DNA from: Deltaproteobacteria bacterium
Lineage (GTDB): Bacteria > Desulfobacterota > GWC2-55-46
Direction: 5' to 3'
Length of the DNA stretch: 5,647 nucleotides
Assembly: GCA_016182705.1 (NCBI GenBank)
Contig: JACPGA010000053.1
Location: forward strand, 1 to 5,647
The notes under the pieces were generated by a model, which saw only the letters and a program-made list of their open reading frames with translations, searched no databases and had not been told where the DNA came from. Both the position numbers and the translations under genes were made by a program. Positions 1 to 5,647 of the stretch are shown here, one piece after another (position 1 is the first letter of the stretch; each line of letters begins with the position of its first letter).

Positions 1-993
1 ATCGCGATCGTCACCCTTTTTACGGCTTCCGGCGCGGTCATAATGCCTGCCTGGGGAAGCCTCATGGCCGACCTGGTGAACGATGACAAGAGGGGGGAGT
101 ATTTCGGTTGGAGAAGCAAGACTCTCGGGGTAACTACTGTGCTGGCGACCTTTTCGGCCGGGTTCATCCTGCACAAGGCTGAGAAGACAAACGCCCTTCT
201 GGGATTTGCCATAATCTTCGTCCTCGCTTTTGGCTTCAGGCTCATCTCCTGGCATTACATGAACAAGATGCACGAGCCCGACATGGCAAGGAAGGCGGAG
301 GATTACTTCTCTCTTCGGGATTTCATCTCGCGTTACCGGACGAGCAACTTTTTAAGGTTCGTCATCTTCGTCTCGCTCCTGAAGTTCACGGTATACATCG
401 CCTCTCCCTTTTTCGCGGTATTGATGCTCAAGAACCTGGGTTTCGGCTACATGTCGTTTACCATGGTCACGCTGGCAGCTTCACTTGCGGCCATAGTAAG
501 CATAAGGCGCTGGGGCCAGCACGCGGACAGGGTAGGAAACCTCAAAGTAGTGCGCTCCACCTCGATGCTGGTAGCTCTCATCCCGATGTTCTGGCTGGTA
601 AATCAGAATCCTGTATACCTGTTTTTCGTGCAGGCCTTCTCGGGTTTTGCCTGGGCGGGTTTCAACCTTTCAGCCTCGAATTTCATTTACGACGCGTCGA
701 GCCCGGGCAAGAGGACCAGGTGCATAGCATACTTCAACTTCTTCGGCGGCATTTCAATGAGCCTCGGGGCGCTTGCCGGCGGCTGGCTGGCGATGGTCCT
801 GCCCACGGGCTTTCTTGAGTTCAAGGCCATGAACCTCATCCTTATATCCGCGATACTGAGGCTGGCGATGGCGTATTTCCTGCCTTTCAAATTGAAAGAG
901 GTAAGGGAGGTCGAGCACATAAGGACCCATGAGCTACTCTGGAGCATGCTTCGCCTGAGGAGGCCGGTTTTCGCAAGGAGCGAGGGGAAATAA
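1..993 (+). CDS. MFS transporter, C-terminal part (5' end outside window)
   Basis: This is an inner-membrane secondary transporter of the major facilitator superfamily; the substrate cannot be told. The frame is open from the first base to the TAA at 991-993, giving 330 codons. The first ATG at 43 lies inside a hydrophobic helix, so it is not the true start. About nine hydrophobic segments are visible, with a basic and acidic cytoplasmic loop after the third (HEPDMARKAEDYF). This fits TM4-TM12 of a 12-helix protein, so roughly 100 residues with TM1-3 are missing on the left. After the fifth visible helix, RRWGQHADRVGNLKVV resembles the second-half copy of MFS motif A (G-x-x-x-D-R-x-G). The DDKRGEYFGWR loop after the first visible helix is also common in MFS proteins. 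The gene converges on the ubiU-like gene, with only 10 bp between the stop codons. Family assignment is firm; specificity is unknown. Confidence 0.88.
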   Translation: MAIVTLFTASGAVIMPAWGSLMADLVNDDKRGEYFGWRSKTLGVTTVLATFSAGFILHKAEKTNALLGFAIIFVLAFGFRLISWHYMNKMHEPDMARKAEDYFSLRDFISRYRTSNFLRFVIFVSLLKFTVYIASPFFAVLMLKNLGFGYMSFTMVTLAASLAAIVSIRRWGQHADRVGNLKVVRSTSMLVALIPMFWLVNQNPVYLFFVQAFSGFAWAGFNLSASNFIYDASSPGKRTRCIAYFNFFGGISMSLGALAGGWLAMVLPTGFLEFKAMNLILISAILRLAMAYFLPFKLKEVREVEHIRTHELLWSMLRLRRPVFARSEGK

Positions 994-1003
994 ACAGGAA
1001 GGC

Positions 1004-1970
1004 TTATTTTACGAGGTACGAGCCGAGCGTTTCGCTTGTCCCTTCGAAGGTGGCAACCGTCTTCGCGCTCCATTCCGGGCGCACACGATAGCCTTTCATG
1101 TCTCTGAAGCACGAATCCACAGCGTCACGGAGGACGCCGGTCATTGCGGCTACATAGGTCTTTGTCCTCTGGCGGCCTTCGATCTTCAAGGCGGCGACCC
1201 CCGCGTCCATAAGGCCGGGAAGTATCTGGAGTACGTTCAGGGATTCAGGGTCTTCGAAGACATAGGCGTAACTGCCGTCCGGCCTTGTGTAGCGGCCCTT
1301 GCAGCAGGTCGGATAGGGCGATGATTCATTTTTCCCGAGCTTGTTCAAAGTCATATTGTTGAGCGTAATTGACATCCCGCCAGCCGGTTCTGATATGAAC
1401 CTGACGAACCTCGACGGCGAGCAAGCGCCTTCCGTGTTGGTGGACGCGCCCGTCACGTAAGACGAAAGGTAGCACCTGCCCTCGATGTTTATGCACAGGC
1501 CGCCGAGAGCGAACACCTCTATCTCGACGTCTGTGCGTTCCCTCAAGTGTTTTATCTCCTCGACCGTCAACACCCTCGGCAGAACGACCCTTTTTATCCC
1601 GAAATGCCTGTGTCGAAAGGTGGAGGTTCGCGTCAGGGTATCTTTTACGCGCGTAACTCAGCACCCCGATATTGGCTATTATGACGGCGTCGGCATTTAG
1701 CTCCATCGCCAGGTCCACGGCCTTGTACCACTTAGGGACGGCGTCTGCCTGCGGGAAGGTGTTGATGGCGACGAAGAACTTGCGCCCCTTTGAGCGGACG
1801 TACTTTATGCCGTCCTCGAGCTCTTCGGGCGTGAAGTTGAGCCCCTCGAAGTTCCGGGCGTTCGTGGAATCGCTGAAACCGAGGTATACCGCGTCCGCGC
1901 CGCTGTCAACGGCCGCCCTGAGGGAGGCAAGGTTGCCTGCCGGAGCTATGACTTCAGGTTTTGTGACCAT
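1004..1970 (-). pseudogene. ubiU: UbiU-like U32 family protein, broken by an internal ~41-nt deletion
   Basis: UbiU, with UbiV, is a [4Fe-4S] protein needed for oxygen-independent hydroxylation steps of ubiquinone biosynthesis; it is often annotated as peptidase U32. The N-terminal half (ATG at 1970, codons 1-122, starting MVTKPEVIAPAGN and ending HLSTQA) and the C-terminal half (HFGIKRVVLPRVL onward, 200 codons to the TAA at 1004-1006) both match E. coli UbiU as I remember it, but in different frames. Between them about 13 family residues are absent. Adding 41 nt restores one frame of 335 codons (E. coli has 331) and puts cysteines at 173, 180, 197 and 236, each four beyond E. coli C169, C176, C193 and C232. 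Neither half has another stop or an obvious decay sign, so the lesion is recent or an assembly error. As written, translation from 1970 gives 122 UbiU-like residues plus 92 out-of-frame residues ending at 1326. No ubiV or ubiT lies in the window. Confidence 0.88.
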
Positions 1971-1977
1971 GGATGAG

Positions 1978-2006
1978 AATATACAATTTAAAAGAGCCTT
2001 CGTCAA
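1978..2006 (-). promoter_or_regulatory. Predicted sigma-70-type promoter for the ubiU-like gene
   Basis: On the minus strand, TTGACG (2006-2001) and TATATT (1983-1978) are separated by exactly 17 bp. That is five of six matches to the -35 consensus and five of six to the -10. Transcription would start about 7 nt past the -10, near 1971, right at the ATG at 1970. The mRNA would then be leaderless or nearly so. No Shine-Dalgarno-like sequence precedes that ATG (the upstream bases read TTCTCATCC), which agrees. The in-frame TTG at 2006 is the first base of the -35 box, so it is an unlikely start codon. The assignment rests on sequence match only. Confidence 0.6.
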
Positions 2007-2013
2007 ATTGAAT

Positions 2014-2026
2014 AAGCTGTCAGCTT
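2014..2026. repeat. 13-bp perfect inverted repeat between the EAL gene stop and the ubiU promoter
   Basis: The sequence AAGCTG-T-CAGCTT is a perfect 6-bp palindrome around one central base. It starts directly after the TGA (2029-2027) of the EAL gene and ends 7 bp upstream of the -35 box of the ubiU-like gene. It could be a small operator. As RNA it could form a 5-bp stem with a 3-nt loop, but no T-run follows, so it would make a poor terminator. A match this short could also be chance. Confidence 0.3.
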
Positions 2027-4978
2027 TCAGTGTCTGTCCATGAGAAGAGCTTCTATGGATTTTGCCGGGACCGGCCTGCTGAAAAGAAAGCCCTGGGCAG
2101 ACCCGCAGCCCAGGTCGCTCAGTATGGCGAGCTGCTCTTCGTTTTCCACGCCTTCGGCCACCACGTCGAGCCCCAGGCTGTTGGCTATGGCTATTATGCC
2201 CATTGCCATTGAATGGCTGCTCGAGTCGGTAGCCAGGTCCCTGATGAACGAGCGGTCTATTTTCAATGTGTCTATGGGCAGCTCCTTCAGATAGCTCAGG
2301 GAAGAGTAGCCCGTGCCGAAGTCGTCTATATAAGTGGTTAGCCCGAGGCTGCGCATCTTGTTCAAGGCGTTTATGAAAATCTCCATGTTTTTCATGAGCT
2401 CGCTTTCCGTAACCTCTATGGCAAGCCTTACGGCGCGCGAGCCGAAATCATAGCCCAGTATGCGTTCCAGGTTCTCGCAGAAATCCGCCTGCCTGATCTG
2501 TCCGACAGAGACGTTCACCCCGATCTTCATGTCGCGTATGCCGCGCCTTTCCCATTCGATGGCCTGCGCCACGGCTGTTTTCAATACCCACTCGCCTATT
2601 GGTATTATGAGGCCTGTCTCCTCTGCAACCGGGATGAACCTGTCGGGGGACACGGGGCCGAGTTTTTCATTTTTCCACCGGAGAAGGGCCTCGACGCCTG
2701 TGATCCTGCGGTCCTCGACATTGACTATGGGCTGGTACGCGAGCTCGAATTCTTTTCTTTCGAGGGCGTGCCTGAGCTCGTTTTCAATGGCCCTCCTCTC
2801 CTGTGCTTTCAAATTTATTTCGTGGGAATAGTACCGGGCGGACCCCGCGCCCGCGCCCGAGGTGTCGGCTGCGTGCATCGCAAGTTCCGTGTTCTTGATC
2901 AGTTCATGCGCGGAGGCCCCGTCGTCAGGATATATGGCAATGCCCGCGTAGACCTTTATGAAAATTTCTTCGCCGCCGGCCATTACCGAGGCAGGCAGGC
3001 CGCCTGTTATCTTCTCCGCGACCATGACCGCGTCCTTCCTGTCGGCCAGGTCCTGAAGGATTATGCCGAAGTTATCGTTCCCGAGCCGCGCGGCCGTATC
3101 GCCTTCCCTTATCGAGCCTGTAATATATACGGCCAATGTCTTCAAGACATCATCTCCGGCTTTGTGGCCGAGCGTGTCATTTATCCGGCTGAAGTTTTCT
3201 ATGTCAAGCATGGCGACGGCTATGACCCTCTGGTTATACTTGGCTCGCGTCAAACCCTGGCTCAGGTGGTCTTCGAAGACCCATCTGTTGGCGAGCCCTG
3301 TCAGGATGTCATACCTGGAGAGGTATTCGATACGCTTCTCTTTTTCGATTTTTTCGAGCCCCAGGGATGTGTCGGAGGCAAGCTCTAAAAGAAGCGCTAA
3401 TTCTTCTTCGTCATCAAAAAAAGAAACTTCAACAGAGTAAAACGAGAGGGCTCCTATGGGCCTGTCTTCCACCCTCAGAGGGAAAGCGGCAACCGATCTG
3501 TAGCCGTATTTTGCGGCGAGCTCTTTCCATGGCGCGAGCTTGACATCCTTCTCAAAATCTCCGGATATCATTTCTTTGTTATCAAGGAAGGCCCTCAGTG
3601 CCAGTGGTTTTGTCCCGGCATCCGGGCTCATGTATTCCATCAGCTTGTCAACGTACTCCTTATCGCTGCCTGCCCAGGCCGCGGGGTAGAGTTGCCCTGA
3701 GTCATCTGAAAGGGCTATCCACGCCAGCACGAAATGGCCGTGTTCAACCGCTATGCGGCAGGCCTCTTTCAGAAGCTCGTCCCTGTCGATATTCCTTATT
3801 ATTGTGCTGTTTATCCCGCTCAGGACCGCGTATATCCTGTTAAGGCGGGCTATTCTCGTCAGGTGGCGTTCTGATTCCTCTTCGCGCGCCTCCAGCGCGT
3901 CAGCCATCTCGTTCAGGCTCGTCGCGAGATAGTTCAGTTCTTCGCAGCCGCTATCAATGGCGGCTCTGGTTTTTCTTTTTCCAGCGCCAAGCTCCGTGGT
4001 CACGGAAACCAGCTTCCTTACGCCCTTGAGTACGAGCTTGTCTGAGGCAAACCAGGCAAGCAGCAGCACGAGTACGGTGATGGCGCTTGAAGTGAGGACG
4101 TTTCTCAGGAGAGCGTGGTCTGCTTTTGCGTATACTACCGAGTACGGAATGCCGGATATCACGTAGATACTGCCGTTTTCGGAAAGCTTGAGCTTTGTAT
4201 AAGCGTGTATGCGTGTTACGCCGTCGAGCCCCTTGTGGCGCGAGTAGCCTTCATCCATGTTTTGCCGCAATATGGATTCATGTTCGGTTCCATGCAGGTT
4301 TTTCCCGAGCCACTTCTTCTCAGAAGGGTGCCTGGCAAGCAGAGCCCCGGCGCTGTCGGATAATATGACAGTCTGTCCCTGTTGGAGAGGCAGCGCGGAG
4401 AGTCTTTTTTCGAGCGCGGTTATGGGCAGGGCCGCTACGAGCACGCCCTTGAGCGCGCCCTTTTTTATGACAGGATAGCCGAAGTTGATGCTTGCTATAT
4501 TTGTCACCCTCCCGACCTGGTAATCACCTGCGGAGAATTTAAGGCTCTCGATTGCCCGTTTGAAATATAATCTATCGCCGAGATACAGAGGCGCTTTGAA
4601 CGGAAGCGCGCTCGCGACAAGAAATCCGTCCGGGCTTATGAAGGCTATATTGGAATAGAGGGCGTGTTCATTGACAAGCTCCGCAAATACAGCCGACATG
4701 GCGGGGCCGTCATCGAGGTCCATGGTGTGCTCGAGTACGGAAAGGAGCGTATTGGTCTCCTGCACGAGGTCCATCTGGTGATCTGCGACGTGCCGGACTG
4801 AAGAGAGAGCTTCTGCTACGGCTTCGTCATTGTCATGCCTTCTCTGTTCGATGTTGGTGTAGACAATAAGGGTGAGGGCTGGCAGGGAAGCGAGGAGCAC
4901 AAGGGCCATAAGGCGCGCCCGAAGGGTCGAGAGAAGCCCTCCGGGAGCGCGGCTCAGCTTTGTTCCGGTTTTTTTCAT
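2027..4978 (-). CDS. Membrane sensor with Cache, HAMP, GAF, degenerate GGDEF and EAL domains; probable c-di-GMP phosphodiesterase
   Basis: The protein has 983 residues. A membrane helix at about 23-41 and another at about 294-312 flank a periplasmic double-Cache sensor (about 42-290, with DRLYFKRAIES and INFGYPV as in Cache domains). HAMP (about 313-370), GAF (about 395-545), GGDEF (about 550-715) and EAL (about 725-975) follow in the cytoplasm. The GGDEF signature is GNDNF (633-637); the substrate-contacting Lys after the first metal-binding Asp is Ser597. The first metal Asp592 and an RxxD inhibitory site (R624, D627) remain. The EAL domain keeps E763, N822, E858, D885-D886, K906, E942 and Q962; the last four spacings agree with RocR from memory. 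I infer that it hydrolyses c-di-GMP, with GGDEF as a nucleotide-binding regulator. ATG 4978 is chosen because AGGTGA lies 8 nt upstream; an in-frame GTG at 4990 would add four residues but is itself part of that site. The Cache ligand is unknown. Confidence 0.93.
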   Translation of the reverse strand: MKKTGTKLSRAPGGLLSTLRARLMALVLLASLPALTLIVYTNIEQRRHDNDEAVAEALSSVRHVADHQMDLVQETNTLLSVLEHTMDLDDGPAMSAVFAELVNEHALYSNIAFISPDGFLVASALPFKAPLYLGDRLYFKRAIESLKFSAGDYQVGRVTNIASINFGYPVIKKGALKGVLVAALPITALEKRLSALPLQQGQTVILSDSAGALLARHPSEKKWLGKNLHGTEHESILRQNMDEGYSRHKGLDGVTRIHAYTKLKLSENGSIYVISGIPYSVVYAKADHALLRNVLTSSAITVLVLLLAWFASDKLVLKGVRKLVSVTTELGAGKRKTRAAIDSGCEELNYLATSLNEMADALEAREEESERHLTRIARLNRIYAVLSGINSTIIRNIDRDELLKEACRIAVEHGHFVLAWIALSDDSGQLYPAAWAGSDKEYVDKLMEYMSPDAGTKPLALRAFLDNKEMISGDFEKDVKLAPWKELAAKYGYRSVAAFPLRVEDRPIGALSFYSVEVSFFDDEEELALLLELASDTSLGLEKIEKEKRIEYLSRYDILTGLANRWVFEDHLSQGLTRAKYNQRVIAVAMLDIENFSRINDTLGHKAGDDVLKTLAVYITGSIREGDTAARLGNDNFGIILQDLADRKDAVMVAEKITGGLPASVMAGGEEIFIKVYAGIAIYPDDGASAHELIKNTELAMHAADTSGAGAGSARYYSHEINLKAQERRAIENELRHALERKEFELAYQPIVNVEDRRITGVEALLRWKNEKLGPVSPDRFIPVAEETGLIIPIGEWVLKTAVAQAIEWERRGIRDMKIGVNVSVGQIRQADFCENLERILGYDFGSRAVRLAIEVTESELMKNMEIFINALNKMRSLGLTTYIDDFGTGYSSLSYLKELPIDTLKIDRSFIRDLATDSSSHSMAMGIIAIANSLGLDVVAEGVENEEQLAILSDLGCGSAQGFLFSRPVPAKSIEALLMDRH

Positions 4979-4986
4979 TTTACAAA

Positions 4987-4992
4987 TCACCT
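4987..4992 (-). promoter_or_regulatory. Ribosome binding site that decides the start of the GGDEF/EAL gene
   Basis: AGGTGA on the minus strand lies 8 nt before the ATG at 4978. The competing in-frame GTG (4990-4988) is the centre of this element. It has no comparable site before it (the upstream bases read TTTTCTGACAG), so the ATG is preferred. I found no convincing -35/-10 pair in the ~140 bp between this gene and ssb. Confidence 0.6.
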
Positions 4993-5112
4993 GTCAGAAA
5001 ATAAACGCGCGCGCCTTAAGTGGATTTCGGGGCTGGCTTTATTCAGGGGATTGGTTCAATAAAAAAAACTCAGATGTGGAGCCCCAAAGCGGGAATGGAG
5101 AGCGCGTTTGAC

Positions 5113-5130
5113 AGCGGCGTTGCGGCCGCT
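5113..5130 (-). terminator. GC-rich hairpin immediately after ssb, possible weak terminator
   Basis: A perfect 6-bp stem, AGCGGC with GCCGCT, encloses a 6-nt loop and begins two bases after the ssb TGA (5134-5132). On the minus strand the bases after the stem (GTCAAACGC) are not T-rich, so this is not a classic intrinsic terminator. A run of eight T lies further on at 5068-5061, but no stable stem directly precedes it. It may be an mRNA 3'-end stabilising hairpin or a weak stop. If it leaks, ssb transcripts could read into the GGDEF/EAL gene. Confidence 0.35.
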
Positions 5131-5131
5131 A

Positions 5132-5539
5132 TCAGAACGGTACGTCGTCTATGTCACTTGCCGGGATGTCATCGACGGAAACGTCGGAAGCCGTGTGCGC
5201 GCCGCCTTCGCCTTTAGAACCGAGCATCTGCATGCTGTTGGCGACTATCTCGGTCGTGTATTTCTTGTTGCCGTCCTTGTCGTCCCAGCTTCTGGTCTGT
5301 ATCTTGCCTTCTATGTAGACCTGCTTTCCCTTTGACAGGTACTGGCCGCATATCTCGGCGAGCTTGTTGAAGGCCACTACCTTATGCCACTCGGTCTTGG
5401 TCTCCTTCTTGCCATCTTTGACCCATGTTTCGCTCGTGGCGAGCTTGAAAGTGACTACAGCCATGCCGCCCGGCGTATATCTTATTTCCGGGTCAGCTCC
5501 GAGGTTGCCTACGAGGATGACCTTGTTAACTCCTGCCAT
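5132..5539 (-). CDS. ssb: Single-stranded DNA-binding protein SSB
   Basis: SSB coats single-stranded DNA during replication, recombination and repair, and recruits partner enzymes through its C-terminal tip. The 135-residue product has an N-terminal OB fold (about 1-107), opening [20 protein letters not shown] as is typical of the family. Aromatic residues W39, W51, F57 and W85 correspond to the DNA-stacking W40, W54, F60 and W88 of E. coli SSB. A short linker rich in Gly, Ser and Asp leads to the acidic tip DDVPF, equivalent to E. coli DDIPF. A second similar DDIP sits 11 residues earlier (123-126). The protein is shorter than E. coli SSB (178) because the linker is short, which is common in other phyla. 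The ATG at 5539 is fixed by an AGGAGA site and by the conserved N-terminus. Nothing suggests a plasmid or phage copy. Confidence 0.96.
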   Translation of the reverse strand: MAGVNKVILVGNLGADPEIRYTPGGMAVVTFKLATSETWVKDGKKETKTEWHKVVAFNKLAEICGQYLSKGKQVYIEGKIQTRSWDDKDGNKKYTTEIVANSMQMLGSKGEGGAHTASDVSVDDIPASDIDDVPF

Positions 5540-5546
5540 TTAGGGT

Positions 5547-5552
5547 TCTCCT
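5547..5552 (-). promoter_or_regulatory. Ribosome binding site of ssb
   Basis: AGGAGA on the minus strand, within AAAGGAGA, ends 7 nt before the ATG at 5539. This is a strong Shine-Dalgarno match and supports the chosen ssb start. Confidence 0.8.
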
Positions 5553-5569
5553 TTGAGGATTGTTCAAGT

Positions 5570-5599
5570 ATTATATCCACCCGGGCGGGCTTTTTGCAA
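5570..5599 (-). promoter_or_regulatory. Predicted sigma-70-type promoter of ssb
   Basis: On the minus strand a perfect TATAAT (5575-5570) follows TTGCAA (5599-5594, four of six -35 matches) with an 18-bp spacer. The start would fall near 5563, giving a leader of about 23 nt that contains the ribosome binding site. The weak -35 beside a perfect -10 is common for such promoters. A 6-bp inverted repeat overlaps the -35 box. Confidence 0.6.
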
Positions 5600-5603
5600 G
5601 CCC
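5587..5603. repeat. Inverted repeat overlapping the -35 box of the ssb promoter
   Basis: GGGCTT (5587-5592) and AAGCCC (5598-5603) form a perfect 6-bp inverted repeat around 5 nt. The repeat covers the predicted -35 box of ssb. On the plus strand a T-run (5613-5618) follows only after 9 nt, so terminator activity for a gene read on that strand would be weak. It may be an operator, or the remains of a terminator belonging to a gene outside the window. Its function is not settled by the sequence. Confidence 0.35.
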
Positions 5604-5647
5604 AATCATGTATTTTTTGATGATATTTCCTTTCCTTGCGTGATATA

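Noticed and set aside
988..1009. AAATAA/TTATTT inverted repeat between the convergent stop codons, as a bidirectional terminator.
   Set aside because: The stem is only A-T pairs and consists of the two stop codons with their neighbouring bases, so its stability would be negligible.
687..1112. A 141-codon open frame on the minus strand across the transporter end and the ubiU end.
   Set aside because: It overlaps two genes with clear family matches, in the wrong frame for both, and has no recognisable domain.
1326..1604. A possible novel C-terminal domain, the Arg/Gly-rich 92 residues following the UbiU-like N-terminal half.
   Set aside because: These codons are the UbiU C-terminal coding sequence read out of frame. 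The other frame encodes the conserved GRCYLSSYVTG and CCKGRY motifs with all cluster cysteines.
2768..3388. A 206-codon open frame on the plus strand opposite the GGDEF/EAL gene.
   Set aside because: It lies wholly antisense to well-conserved GGDEF coding sequence and its translation resembles no protein family I know. It is a shadow of the codon pattern of the real gene.
5061..5068. Run of eight T on the minus strand downstream of ssb, as an intrinsic terminator.
   Set aside because: No stable hairpin ends directly before it; only 3-bp pairings are possible there. The nearest real stem is about 45 nt upstream.
5606..5647. End of another minus-strand gene at the right edge (a short open frame ending in TGA at 5608-5606).
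   Set aside because: Only 13 codons are visible, they match no family I can name, and another frame is equally open. It cannot be supported.

Overview
The window comes from a Gram-negative-type bacterium with moderately high GC and frequent AGG/AGA arginine and ATA isoleucine codons. It carries a UbiU-type U32 protein, a family known mainly from ubiquinone-making Proteobacteria, beside a multi-domain c-di-GMP protein. The sequence alone does not fix the phylum. It reads as ordinary chromosome. I see no tRNA or rRNA gene, CRISPR array, insertion sequence, phage gene or defence module.

Layout from left to right. (1) Positions 1-993, plus strand: the last 330 codons of a major facilitator superfamily (MFS) transporter, cut by the window edge and retaining about nine membrane segments (TM4-TM12). 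(2) Positions 1004-1970, minus strand, convergent with the transporter: a broken ubiU-like gene. Both halves are well conserved but lie in different frames. The junction near 1604-1608 lacks about 41 nt, or 13 residues, relative to the family. A good sigma-70-type promoter lies directly upstream and would give a nearly leaderless mRNA. (3) Positions 2027-4978, minus strand: a 983-residue membrane sensor with Cache, HAMP, GAF, degenerate GGDEF and intact EAL domains, best read as a c-di-GMP phosphodiesterase. (4) Positions 5132-5539, minus strand: ssb, with its own promoter and ribosome binding site.

The three minus-strand genes have no evident shared pathway: DNA maintenance (ssb), c-di-GMP turnover (the sensor) and oxygen-independent ubiquinone hydroxylation (the ubiU-like gene). 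The ubiU-like gene appears to have its own promoter. The two most informative points are the single clean lesion in an otherwise well-preserved ubiU, and the pairing of a GNDNF-type GGDEF domain, which keeps its RxxD inhibitory-site motif, with a complete EAL catalytic set. I found no convincing undescribed system.
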